Source of the DNA: Psychrobacter sp. WY6
Lineage (GTDB): Bacteria; Pseudomonadota; Gammaproteobacteria; Pseudomonadales; Moraxellaceae
Length of the DNA stretch: 64,000 bases
NCBI RefSeq assembly: GCF_018448495.1
Contig: NZ_CP049902.1
Span: forward strand, 1,302,001-1,366,000
Direction: 5' to 3'
Shown here: piece after piece, positions 39,478 through 47,910 of the stretch
Layout: each line of letters opens with the position of its first letter
Numbering within the stretch: position 1 is the first letter of the stretch
Program-made: the position numbers and the translations under genes
The notes under the pieces: model-generated
The model's input: only the letters and a program-made list of their open reading frames with translations
The model's database searches: none
Told to the model about the DNA's origin: nothing

Positions 39478-40026
39478 TTACATCAAAGGCTGTATGGTTT
39501 GTGAGGCAGTATCTTCTGTATTTTGGTCATTATTGCTAGCATCAGTTGGGCTAGGTTTTGGAATAATAGTAAGCTTGGCATCCGATTCAAAAACGATGGC
39601 TTCAATATCATCAAAGCTATTCATGCCTTCGGAGCGCATCGCACATTCAATCTCTTGACGAGTCAGCCGCTCAGCGCGCATGGCATCTGGCAAAAACTGC
39701 CCCTGATAAAAAACAATACGCGGCTCTGACAAAATAAAACTGCTAAATTGCGGTGAGATAGAGGCGTATTTCGTAACTAAAAACTGCAATAAATAAAGTA
39801 CTAAAATCGATGAAACTCCTTCGACAAAAGGAATGTCTTTGAGCAAAATAGTACTGGCACCAAGTGAACCGATCATCACGGTGACGATCCAATCAAAATT
39901 ATTGAGCTGCGAGGTGGAGCGTTTACCTGAGACTTTGGTCACCAGTACGATCAACACATAAACCATGACTGTCGTCAAAACGATGCGTCCAAGCTTGTCT
40001 ATATTGTCAAAAAAAACCATGTCCAT
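39478..40026 (-). CDS. DUF421 (YetF-like) membrane protein
   Basis: 182 residues, intact. Three N-terminal membrane segments (about 12-33, 43-62, 66-88), with the family's motifs KVSGKRSTSQLNNFDWIVTVMIGS and LQFLVTKYASISPQFSSFILSEPRIVFYQGQF. A cytosolic domain follows, including LTRQEIECAMRSEGMNSFDDIEAIVFESDAKLTIIPK, then a polar Asp/Asn/Thr tail. Function is unknown; in Bacillus spore-formers the relatives are involved in spore germination and envelope functions, which does not transfer here. It lies about 150 bp from the next minus-strand gene upstream. Confidence 0.88.
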   Translation of the reverse strand: MDMVFFDNIDKLGRIVLTTVMVYVLIVLVTKVSGKRSTSQLNNFDWIVTVMIGSLGASTILLKDIPFVEGVSSILVLYLLQFLVTKYASISPQFSSFILSEPRIVFYQGQFLPDAMRAERLTRQEIECAMRSEGMNSFDDIEAIVFESDAKLTIIPKPSPTDASNNDQNTEDTASQTIQPLM

Positions 40027-40173
40027 GATAAATGCTCCTATTAAAATATAAAACCGTTAATCACCCACAATCATTCAAAAGGTTACTCATTAAAGTTAGC
40101 CTAACGGATTTTATGTATTAATAGGAAGAAAAATTTGTAGCACCTTGTAGAAATTCGGCTGAGGTTTCCTCGC

Positions 40174-40689
40174 TCACATAGTTTTGCGTTTAGGGTCAAG
40201 CAGGCGATTGATCGCCCAAAGACTGATGCGAACACTGACCAGTGTCAGCACCAATATCATCACCAGCGATGAGACCAATGGCAATGGTTGCTGGACGGCC
40301 ATCTCCAGTAGAACTTCGCGATTTACCGCATCAAACAACCAAAACCATATGGCTAAGAAGTAAATGACAGTCAGTAGCCCGACCACCGCGACGCCGCCAA
40401 ACATTAAGCGATTGATTTCACCGCTATTCAATGCGCGCTGCTGATGTTTGACAAATTTATGAACCGCGATATAAGCGCCGATAATGATAGACAATACCGT
40501 TACTAGTTGCGAATTCACAGCAAGCTTGGTTTGAATCATCATAAATATTGCGCTGGCAAGCGTATAGCCTATCGCGAAATATCCTATATATTGTGCCAAT
40601 TTAGGCTGCGCTGACTCATGGTTTTTCGGCAGCGGCTCGCCACCTGAATGAGTCTTGGATTTATTGAGATTGGTTGTCTTGCGTGACAT
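40174..40689 (-). CDS. ABZJ_00895-like small membrane protein
   Basis: 171 residues, intact. ATG 40689 follows AAAGG. A polar N-terminal stretch of about 30 residues precedes IGYFAIGYTLASAIFMMIQ, LVTVLSIIIGAYIAVHKFVKHQQRALNSGE, RLMFGGVAVVGLLTVIYFLAIWFWLF and LVSSLVMILVLTLVSVRISLWAINRLLD. That makes four transmembrane helices with the conserved KFV...R.L..gE loop and terminal NRLLDPKRK. This matches a family I know from Acinetobacter and its relatives; no function is established. It begins 43 bases past the dacB stop codon on the same strand and may be co-transcribed with dacB. Confidence 0.65.
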   Translation of the reverse strand: MSRKTTNLNKSKTHSGGEPLPKNHESAQPKLAQYIGYFAIGYTLASAIFMMIQTKLAVNSQLVTVLSIIIGAYIAVHKFVKHQQRALNSGEINRLMFGGVAVVGLLTVIYFLAIWFWLFDAVNREVLLEMAVQQPLPLVSSLVMILVLTLVSVRISLWAINRLLDPKRKTM

Positions 40690-40732
40690 AAGTGAACCTT
40701 TATAAAGGTGAAAAATAGGATGTGAAAAACAC

Positions 40733-42756
40733 TTAATGCTGCGCCGTCCAATCAAGCATCGCATCTAGCACGGGTCTGGCTGTATAAGCGTTATGTGCTT
40801 GCTCACTATTGATGAGTCCAACCACGACATAATCCTGTCCTGACAATCCTTTGACATAGCCTGCCATCGAGGTGACGTTGTTTAAGGTACCTGTTTTTAT
40901 CCACGCACGACCAATGGCTGCTGATTCTGGTAGGCGTTCACTATGAGCGGTAATGGTGCCACTGACGCCAGCGATACCTAACGAGTTGACGTAAGCGTCA
41001 AAACTTGGATGGCTATAAGCATAAGTTAATAGCTCGCTTAGGTTGGCGGCTGTTATGGTGCAGTCGCGGCAGAGTCCTGAACCATTGGTCAAATAGGGCG
41101 GCGGTGTGCTTAGATTGGTCTGCCACCATTGATTAATAGTCTGTAATGCGACAGGATAGCTCGTCGCAGTCGGCTTGCCAAATTGATACAAGCTATGTGA
41201 ATGATTAATAGCTTTATCGAGTGTTTTTTATCAACTTTGTCATAAACACCAATCGATAACGCCACTTGCTCAGTCATCACATTGTTTGAAAAGTGATTGA
41301 TATCGTAAATCTACTGCGTCAAATTCAACGATGGGTAGCTGACAATAGGCAACGGTGATATAGGAAGTGCTGTCAGACCATGCGTTAATTTGGTGCTTTT
41401 CGTTGTAGTGTAAGGTGCTTCTTGAGTGATGACACTACCACTCAGCGTATTGCCTAGCTCTTGCCATTTTGCGGCAATAACGCGTGCGGCAAAATCTTTG
41501 GCATCAGGATAAGCCACATAAAAAGCATGCTCTTGGCAGCTGTTTGGCAAATGAGTATTTAACACCAATTGTTTTGCTTGCCACTCAGGTGCGAGACTAT
41601 AACGCGCTTGCCCACAGGCCGCCGAACGTGTATTTATGATGCTGGGCAAATCATAATTTGCTAATTTTGGTGTATAAGTCAGATTTGCTTGGACATTGTT
41701 TAACGGATAGCTTTTGATACCGATGGTACTAAAATTCACCAAAAAACCATCGGGACTGGCGTTATAAGGACGCAGTGGCGAGTTATCAAAGGCAGCAGGG
41801 TCTTTACTGACATTTTTAAAGACGCCACTGTCAATGATAATGTCACCGTCGATATGACGGATGCCTGACGACTGTACTTTATAAAGGAGCTGTTTTAAAC
41901 GCTCGTGAGTCATTTTTGGATCGCCGCTGCCTTGGATAATCAAATCGCCATGCAGACGGTCGCCGATGACAAGGCCTGTATGATAGACACGGGTATGCCA
42001 GACAAAATCAGCGCCTAGGGTGTCTAAAGCAATAAAGCTGGGAACGAGTTTCATGGTGCTGGCAGGCGTGCGAGCGATATCAGCTTGATGGTTCAGTAAT
42101 GGTGAAAATGAAATTTTTATGGAGGTATTATCAGTACTGATGTCACCAGTTTTATTATTACTGTTACTGGTGTTGTTGTCGTTAATGACAGCTGTTTTTG
42201 CCTTATCACCCAATATCGTCGGGATGCTTTCTAAGCTTTGATAAGTGTAAGGGTCATCGGTGTAAGCATGCAGTTTTTTCTCATGCTTTTCAATGGTACG
42301 CTGCTCAATAGTAATCAGCGTACTCTGTTGGCGCACATGGTTATTACTGGCTTTGTTATTATTATTTTGCGTGGTTTTTTGAGAGTTACTTTTTATATTA
42401 GCATTTATATTGGCAGTCGGTTTTGGCTGAAGAGCGGGTTTAGGTGAGCGGTGCGTGCTGCTGCTATCAATAACCTGAATGGGAGCGGGCAGGTGACTGG
42501 CATTTTTATCACCGACTGGTGTGACGATAATACTAATATCAGCTTCTGTTAAATCGGCTCGTGATAATGCTGCTTCGATGGCTTTTGGTAGTGCTGCTTG
42601 TGCATGGATGGGCAATAGTGTCGCCGTTGCTAATAACGCCATGATAGGTACGTATTTAGCAGGCGGCTTCGACAGTCGCAGATAACGAGAAAAAGGAAGT
42701 AATTTGGCAGTAAAAGCAGAGGAATGACGGAGTTTAGAGGTGGGTCGCATGAGCAT
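40733..42756 (-). CDS. dacB: D-alanyl-D-alanine carboxypeptidase/endopeptidase (PBP4 type), frameshifted
   Basis: A periplasmic S13-type enzyme that trims and cleaves peptidoglycan cross-links. Start MLMRPTSKLRH at 42756 (or MRPTSKL at 42750). The signal region is unusual, with about 35 residues before the core IMALLATATLLPIHAQA. Residues about 100-200 are a low-complexity Asn/Ser/Thr/Lys insertion. Active-site motifs: SxxK in TPASTMKLVPSFIAL, SxN in NHFSNNVMTEQVA, KTG in WIKTGTLNNVTSMAGYV. The SxN part lies in the broken stretch 41190-41310, where the frame changes at least twice (SLNLTQ to INHFSNN, then to SLYQFGKPTATSY). The C-terminus is ARPVLDAMLDWTAQH. Confidence 0.92.
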
Positions 42757-42869
42757 CTTTCATCAGGTAGCAAAAACAGCCTATGGTAACATGAGTTGCC
42801 GTTTTCGCGTAGATGGTAGGCGTGGTTGAAAACCTGTTTTTATCTGAATGTTCAAACTACGGACGCACG

Positions 42870-43475
42870 CTAGCGCACATGTAAAAATGCCATGGCAGTC
42901 ATGATCGCATCGTTATAAGCATCATGGGCGCCTAGCTCGGGTATATTATAATGCGCTAAAATATTGGTCAGATGCTGCGCTTGGCTAGATAGTCCTTGGG
43001 TTTGACCACTCCTGCGCCGACTATATAAATGGCGCAAATCTATGATTTCGTTGGGCAGCGCTGTGCCCATATAGCGTTTGACCAGAGGGTTTAAAAACGC
43101 TGTGTCTAAACTCGTACAAAATCCCACAATCGGGCGATTGCCTATAAATGGCAACAACAGCGCCAGCATCTCATCGTAGCTCATACCATGCTCAACGTCG
43201 GCAGTACGTAGACCGTGAATCACAATGGTGTCACGGTCTGGCATCACAGGTGGTCTGCATACGATATGCATGCCATTGCCAGTGTCGATTGTATTGTCAT
43301 TGATATGAATCGCGGCGACAGACAGTAAATGGTGATTTTTTGGATTGAGTCCCGTCATTTCACAGTCAATCGCTACCCACTGCTTAGCCAAAGGCTTGGT
43401 AAACATCGATGCCAATTCTGGACGCTGTAGCTGCGTTTTTTGCCAAGCGCAGGATAACTGTGTTAGCCAACTCAT
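42870..43475 (-). CDS. DnaQ-like 3'-5' exonuclease (DEDDh)
   Basis: 201 residues, intact. Exo I WVAIDCEMTGLNPKNHHLLSVAAI (the usual D-x-E appears as DCE), Exo II VGFCTSLDTAFLNPLVKRYMG, Exo III LGAHDAYNDAIMTAMAFL with the DEDDh His. It is related to the proofreading epsilon subunit, but it has a short N-terminal extension of about 30 residues and no C-terminal polymerase-binding tail, so it is probably an accessory exonuclease. It follows the CBS/DUF294 gene by 34 bases on the same strand; this pairing is common in Proteobacteria. Confidence 0.85.
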   Translation of the reverse strand: MSWLTQLSCAWQKTQLQRPELASMFTKPLAKQWVAIDCEMTGLNPKNHHLLSVAAIHINDNTIDTGNGMHIVCRPPVMPDRDTIVIHGLRTADVEHGMSYDEMLALLLPFIGNRPIVGFCTSLDTAFLNPLVKRYMGTALPNEIIDLRHLYSRRRSGQTQGLSSQAQHLTNILAHYNIPELGAHDAYNDAIMTAMAFLHVR

Positions 43476-43509
43476 AGTTGTCGCTCATCCATTTATGCGA
43501 TTGTTTTAC

Positions 43510-45450
43510 TTATGCGAGTTCTAGTTGATAATGCTGACGTAGCTGGTTTTTAAAGCTTTTAACAACGGCCAAACACTCTTTTAATAAGTCGCGCTCAAGC
43601 GCGGTCAAGGTCATTGGGTTGACTTGCCGTGCATGTTTATCATCGGTTGATAGGGCGACGGATAGGCGCTGTGCCATAAAAAACTCCAAGGCCTCTAATA
43701 GAGTATCTGCGCGCTCTTGGGTCAAGGCGCGCGCTTGTACCAAAGCTTTAAGACGATTTTTACTACTGGGCAGCTCTAAGATATCGTTTTCTAATGCCAA
43801 GGTACGAATACCATGAACCAGTGGAAAGATACCGGCTTTCTTTAGATCAATGTCTTCTGACCCGGATTTACCACCGAGCAAAGGCACGAACTTTTGCCAC
43901 CACTGATTGACATCACCGAACTGTAGCGCGGCGCGCGCGAACTGGCGTACAAACATAGGGTCTGACTGCCTGTGGGCAACCTTTAAATGTTGACGCACCT
44001 GAGTCAATAATGACTCATCTCCGCAGACATATTCGCCATCGAGTATGGCGGACAAGTAAATACCATGCATGGGATCCGTATTTCTAAACCATAAACCAAT
44101 CTGGGCATTAAACTGTTTTAGCGGCTGTCGCCACATAGGGTTGGTCATCATGATATTACCATCGCACAGTGGATAACCGAGGTCTGCTAAATGCTGATTA
44201 AAAGTATCCGCAAATTGTGCCAGATCAGGGTGAGTATAGCCGTCACGTAAGATGAGCGCATTGTCTTGGTCAGTACGCATGATTTGCTCACCGCGCCCCT
44301 CGGAGCCCATCACGATCAGGCAGGTATTTGTCATGACCTCATCAGGCACGATAAGTTGCCAGAGCTTGGTAAATACCTGTGCATTCAAGGTCTGTACCAT
44401 GCGGCTGATATTACCGATTTTGACACCGTTTTGATGTTGTGCGCGAATGTAACGACCGATAAGCTCGACGGCAGTATCTAAGCTCGATAAGTCTTTTGCC
44501 TGCTCGATTTGGATACTAATGAGCTGTGAATGATGACCAATATGCGCAAGCATATCGCTTTGTCCCAATATACCGACGACATCCCCATTTTGATCAATCA
44601 CTGGTAGCCGATGGATGCGATAGCGGGTCATGGTCAATAATGCATCGCCAATCTCATCACTGGCTTTGATGGTACGCAGGTTAAAATTAGCATAGCGCTG
44701 GCATGGGGTAGTGGCTGGATCTTGCTGGTCACTCACGGCGCGGCAAATGTCGGTATCGGTCAAAATGCCCAATAGATGACCAGTACCAAATCGCACCTCT
44801 CCCTCGTTTTTTAGGTGGTCTAAGGGTTGCACCAGTACGTGTTTTAGCCCCGCTTTCGTCATGATAGACGCGGCTTCGTACAAGCTGTTATTAGCGTTGA
44901 CGATATGGACTGGCAATAGATTGACATCAATGACGGGCTGCAACATGATTTGCTGCACTTCTTGTTGGTCATTGTAGCTGGCAGAGACTATGGGTTTAGT
45001 ATTGCGGCGCTGCTGTAATGCTTTTAGCCGTTCGGGCAATTTGTCTGACAGCATTTGGCGCACTAGATGATTTTGGGCGCTTATTTTATCGACTGCGCTA
45101 CCAGCGACTTGGAGCAACAAGGTATCATCCTCAGCGGCTCGAAACTGATAGGTCTGCAGCGCTTTAGTATTAAGGCTATTTTCAGTCAATGATTCAGGCA
45201 GACGACGGCTGTCGAACCAATCGTTATTATTGAGATGGTCGGAGTGGTTACTACCCAAGTAAGAGGCAACAAACTCACCATCAAGCAATTGCTCAATCTG
45301 CCCTTTAACCACATACAGATATTGCAACTCTTCGGCAGTTAGATGCTCATTTTTGGCAAGGTAGCGGATTTGAGTGTTTTTTCTGATGCTTTGGCGTTCA
45401 GCCAGACTCAATACGTCAAAGGGCGGCTGGGTAAAATCAAGATGGGGCAT
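43510..45450 (-). CDS. CBS-domain/DUF294 nucleotidyltransferase-like signalling protein
   Basis: 646 residues, intact. Order of domains: cyclic-nucleotide-binding-like N-terminus (about 1-140: FDVLSLAERQSIRKNTQIRYL...GEFVASYLG), a CBS pair (about 175-310: LPVHIVNANNSLYEAASIMTKAG, GILTDTDICRAV, YRIHRLPVIDQNGDVVGILGQ), DUF294 nucleotidyltransferase core (about 340-480: MGSEGRGEQIMRTDQDNALIL) and the DUF294 C-terminal helical domain ending NQLRQHYQLELA. The GSEGR...DQD pattern resembles GlnD-type nucleotidyltransferases. The likely role is a sensor or regulator that modifies a partner, unknown. Probable operon with the exonuclease gene. Confidence 0.87.
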   Translation of the reverse strand: MPHLDFTQPPFDVLSLAERQSIRKNTQIRYLAKNEHLTAEELQYLYVVKGQIEQLLDGEFVASYLGSNHSDHLNNNDWFDSRRLPESLTENSLNTKALQTYQFRAAEDDTLLLQVAGSAVDKISAQNHLVRQMLSDKLPERLKALQQRRNTKPIVSASYNDQQEVQQIMLQPVIDVNLLPVHIVNANNSLYEAASIMTKAGLKHVLVQPLDHLKNEGEVRFGTGHLLGILTDTDICRAVSDQQDPATTPCQRYANFNLRTIKASDEIGDALLTMTRYRIHRLPVIDQNGDVVGILGQSDMLAHIGHHSQLISIQIEQAKDLSSLDTAVELIGRYIRAQHQNGVKIGNISRMVQTLNAQVFTKLWQLIVPDEVMTNTCLIVMGSEGRGEQIMRTDQDNALILRDGYTHPDLAQFADTFNQHLADLGYPLCDGNIMMTNPMWRQPLKQFNAQIGLWFRNTDPMHGIYLSAILDGEYVCGDESLLTQVRQHLKVAHRQSDPMFVRQFARAALQFGDVNQWWQKFVPLLGGKSGSEDIDLKKAGIFPLVHGIRTLALENDILELPSSKNRLKALVQARALTQERADTLLEALEFFMAQRLSVALSTDDKHARQVNPMTLTALERDLLKECLAVVKSFKNQLRQHYQLELA

Positions 45451-45520
45451 GGCATCATCCTTGATGGCATATTGAGTAAAAGATAATTGATGATAAAATA
45501 CACTTTACTATAGCATTATT

Positions 45521-45575
45521 AAAGCAAAAAACCTCTAACAACCACAGTAATATTGTGGCTATTAGAGGTTGCTGT
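45521..45575 (-). terminator. Rho-independent terminator after dapC
   Basis: On the minus strand AACCTCTAA and TTAGAGGTT form nine-base outer arms with inner CCACA/TGTGG pairing, followed by TTTTTTGCTTT. It lies 37 bases past the dapC stop codon. Confidence 0.85.
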
Positions 45576-45607
45576 TTTTTTGAAAATTTTACGTATAAAG
45601 CGACTGC

Positions 45608-46876
45608 TTATGCGCCTAGTAATTTCCGAATACGGTTTATTGCTTCGCGGCTCTCATCAACACTCGCAACAAGCGCAATGCGCACATAGCCTTGCCCAGG
45701 GTTTTTGCCATCAATATCACGTGACAGATAGCGCCCTGCTAGTGCGTGAATATTGGCCTGCTCATACAGTGCTTTGACAAACCGCTCATCATCCCCATTG
45801 AACGGCTCAGGGACCTTTATCCAAAAGTAAAATCCAGCCTCAGGCATTCGTAACTCTAGTAGTTCACCAAGCTCAGACATCCACAAGGCAAACTTTTCTT
45901 GATACAGAGCGCGATTGTGTGCCACATGCTTTTCATCTTGCCATGCAGCGATCGAGGCGAGCTGATGTGGTATCGGCATCGCACAGCCTTGATAAGTACG
46001 ATATTGCAGGTAAGCTTGTAAAATATTGGCATCACCTGCCACAAACCCTGAGCGCAAACCAGGCAGATTTGAACGCTTAGATAAAGAGTGAAAGACAATA
46101 CAGTTTTTGAAATCATGACGACCGAGGGCAGCGCAGGCTTGCAATAGTCCAATCGGTGCCGTATCAAAATACAGCTCGCTATAGCACTCGTCACTGGCAA
46201 TAATAAAATCGTACTGATCTGACAGACGAATGAGATACTCCCAATCATCCATCGTCATGACTGAGCCCGTCGGATTGTTCGGACTACAAACAAACAGCAA
46301 CTGCGTGCGCGCCCAAACGTCTTTTGGTACGGCGCGATAGTTACCTTTAAAGTCATCGTCCAGTGTGCAAGGCACAAAATAAGGCTCGGCTTGCGCCAGT
46401 ATCGCTGCACCCTCATATATTTGGTAAAAAGGGTTGGGCATGACTATTGTAGGAGCAGTCGTAGGAACAGTCGTAGGAGAAACGGCAGATAACGGGTCAG
46501 AGCCAGACAGCGGACTACTCTCTGTATCGCTTACTTTATGATCAACGACTGCTTGTACCAGACTAAAAATAGCCTCGCGTGTGCCCATTACTGGCAATAC
46601 TTGCGTATTGGCATCGACATGGTTCAAAAAGAAGCGTTTTTCTAGCCAATGCGCGATGGTTTGGCGCAGCTCAAACATGCCATTAGTCGTTGGATAACGA
46701 CTTATTTTGTCCAAATTTTCACGTAGTACGTCCAGCACGAACGCTGGTGGCTCATGTTTTGGTTCACCAATACCGAGCTTGATTTCACTGTAGTCATGGG
46801 CTGGCACACTGTTAGCAAGCAATGTTGCCATCTTTGCAAAAGGGTAAGGATGCAGGTACGTTAAGTTGTGATTCAT
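45608..46876 (-). CDS. dapC: N-succinyldiaminopimelate aminotransferase
   Basis: A PLP enzyme of lysine/diaminopimelate synthesis that transaminates N-succinyl-2-amino-6-ketopimelate. 422 residues, intact. Start MNHNLTYLHPYPFAKMATLL at 46876 matches the family N-terminus; a start 8 codons upstream does not. Key features: LGIGEPKHEPPAFVL, YPTTNGMFELRQTIAHWL, VMGTREAIFSL, NPFYQIYEGAA, CSPNNPTGSVM, IASDECYSELYFD, and PLP lysine in FHSLSKRSNLPGLRSGFVAGD. A Ser/Pro/Thr insertion (about residues 124-152, SGSDPLSAVSPTTVPTTAPT) is unusual. The map-glnD-dapC arrangement is typical of Proteobacteria and supports DapC over other class I aminotransferases. Confidence 0.9.
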   Translation of the reverse strand: MNHNLTYLHPYPFAKMATLLANSVPAHDYSEIKLGIGEPKHEPPAFVLDVLRENLDKISRYPTTNGMFELRQTIAHWLEKRFFLNHVDANTQVLPVMGTREAIFSLVQAVVDHKVSDTESSPLSGSDPLSAVSPTTVPTTAPTIVMPNPFYQIYEGAAILAQAEPYFVPCTLDDDFKGNYRAVPKDVWARTQLLFVCSPNNPTGSVMTMDDWEYLIRLSDQYDFIIASDECYSELYFDTAPIGLLQACAALGRHDFKNCIVFHSLSKRSNLPGLRSGFVAGDANILQAYLQYRTYQGCAMPIPHQLASIAAWQDEKHVAHNRALYQEKFALWMSELGELLELRMPEAGFYFWIKVPEPFNGDDERFVKALYEQANIHALAGRYLSRDIDGKNPGQGYVRIALVASVDESREAINRIRKLLGA

Positions 46877-47133
46877 AAGTAGGGTAACTATAATAGACAA
46901 TTAATAATAAAGTTATAAAGAAAAATTACATTTAAGCAGTGTAGCACTTCTCTTATTTTTTGTCTTTTACTTCTCATGCTCAAGCTGCTTAGCTATTTAA
47001 CCATAAATTATAATAACTAATGAAGCCGTCACAGATTTAAAAATCCTAAAAAAAGCTTATCAATTGATAACTTATAACAATACAAAAAACTGCTGTCAGC
47101 CCTAATGATAGATTATGGTGAGGATAATTTGAT

Positions 47134-47805
47134 ATGCCTAGTATCTCAAAAACTAATGATCTTAACGCGACAGGCATTCAAGATGAAAATTTTGATGATG
47201 CGCAACAGCGAGCCAAATTCTACGAGCTATTAAAACAGCGGGAGCAAAGCTGGTGGCAAGCTCGCCAGCAATTAATTAGCCATAAAGAACGAAAAATGTT
47301 TTGGTACGGTGAAAACAGCTTGATGATGTGGTTACTGTGGCAACTGGTCAGTTACGTGATCGTTGCGATGGTGCTGATGTTGCTTAGCAATCAGCTCGGT
47401 ATTTTACTACCCTTATGGCAATATATTGCCTTATTTGTCTTACAGACAGTGATTTTTGTGGCCATGCTCGCGTCCAAAAGTCGAATGGCAGACAGCTTGC
47501 AACGTAAAATCGATAAAGATGAGTTGATGCGTGAAGAGGCACTGAATGAGATGATTATCTTAGCAGAGGACAGCCTTTATCCCGATGTGCATGCCAAATC
47601 GCCTATTTCTCTAAGACAAATCTATGAGTGTTTTGGCAGAGATTTTCATTTAGCAAGTTTGCATTGTTTGCTACAAAAAGAGGTCAACGCTGGGCGCTTA
47701 ATACTGACGCAAAAACAGATTGAAGCAGAGATTCTGCCACCAGATCTTGCGGATGATGAGCTCAATGAGCACGCTAGCGAAATGATATATAAAAGCACCT
47801 TATAA
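47134..47805 (+). CDS. hypothetical membrane protein
   Basis: 223 residues, intact, unrecognised family. Hydrophilic N-terminus (about 1-60, with a helix QQRAKFYELLKQREQSWWQARQQL), two adjacent membrane segments at about 66-90 (MMWLLWQLVSYVIVAMVLMLL) and 95-117 (LWQYIALFVLQTVIFVAML), then a soluble C-terminal half with an amphipathic helix (LQRKIDKDELMREEALNEMI) and a winged-helix-like stretch ISLRQIYECFGRDFHLASLHCLLQKEVNAGRLILTQKQIE. It is divergent from dapC and convergent with glnD, so it interrupts the glnD-dapC direction. Its stop codon is buried in a terminator hairpin. Confidence 0.6.
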   Translation: MPSISKTNDLNATGIQDENFDDAQQRAKFYELLKQREQSWWQARQQLISHKERKMFWYGENSLMMWLLWQLVSYVIVAMVLMLLSNQLGILLPLWQYIALFVLQTVIFVAMLASKSRMADSLQRKIDKDELMREEALNEMIILAEDSLYPDVHAKSPISLRQIYECFGRDFHLASLHCLLQKEVNAGRLILTQKQIEAEILPPDLADDELNEHASEMIYKSTL

Positions 47806-47815
47806 AGGTGCTTTT
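47791..47815 (+). terminator. terminator hairpin overlapping the end of the 47134-47805 gene
   Basis: AAAAGCACCTT (47791-47801) and AAGGTGCTTTT (47805-47815) are perfect 11-base arms with a 3-nt loop. The last codons and the TAA stop lie in the left arm and loop. It is symmetric, so it could also work for the convergent glnD. Confidence 0.8.
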
Positions 47816-47910
47816 GATATTAACGGGTTAAAAAATACAAAGCATGCCATCAATGAATGGATGATACACGCCGAGTATTTATCTTAGACTTATCTTGTAA
47901 GCCCATTTGT

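Noticed and set aside
43510..45450. CBS/DUF294 protein and exonuclease as a toxin-antitoxin or defence pair
   Set aside because: The pair is widespread in Proteobacteria as housekeeping-like genes; nothing here indicates defence.
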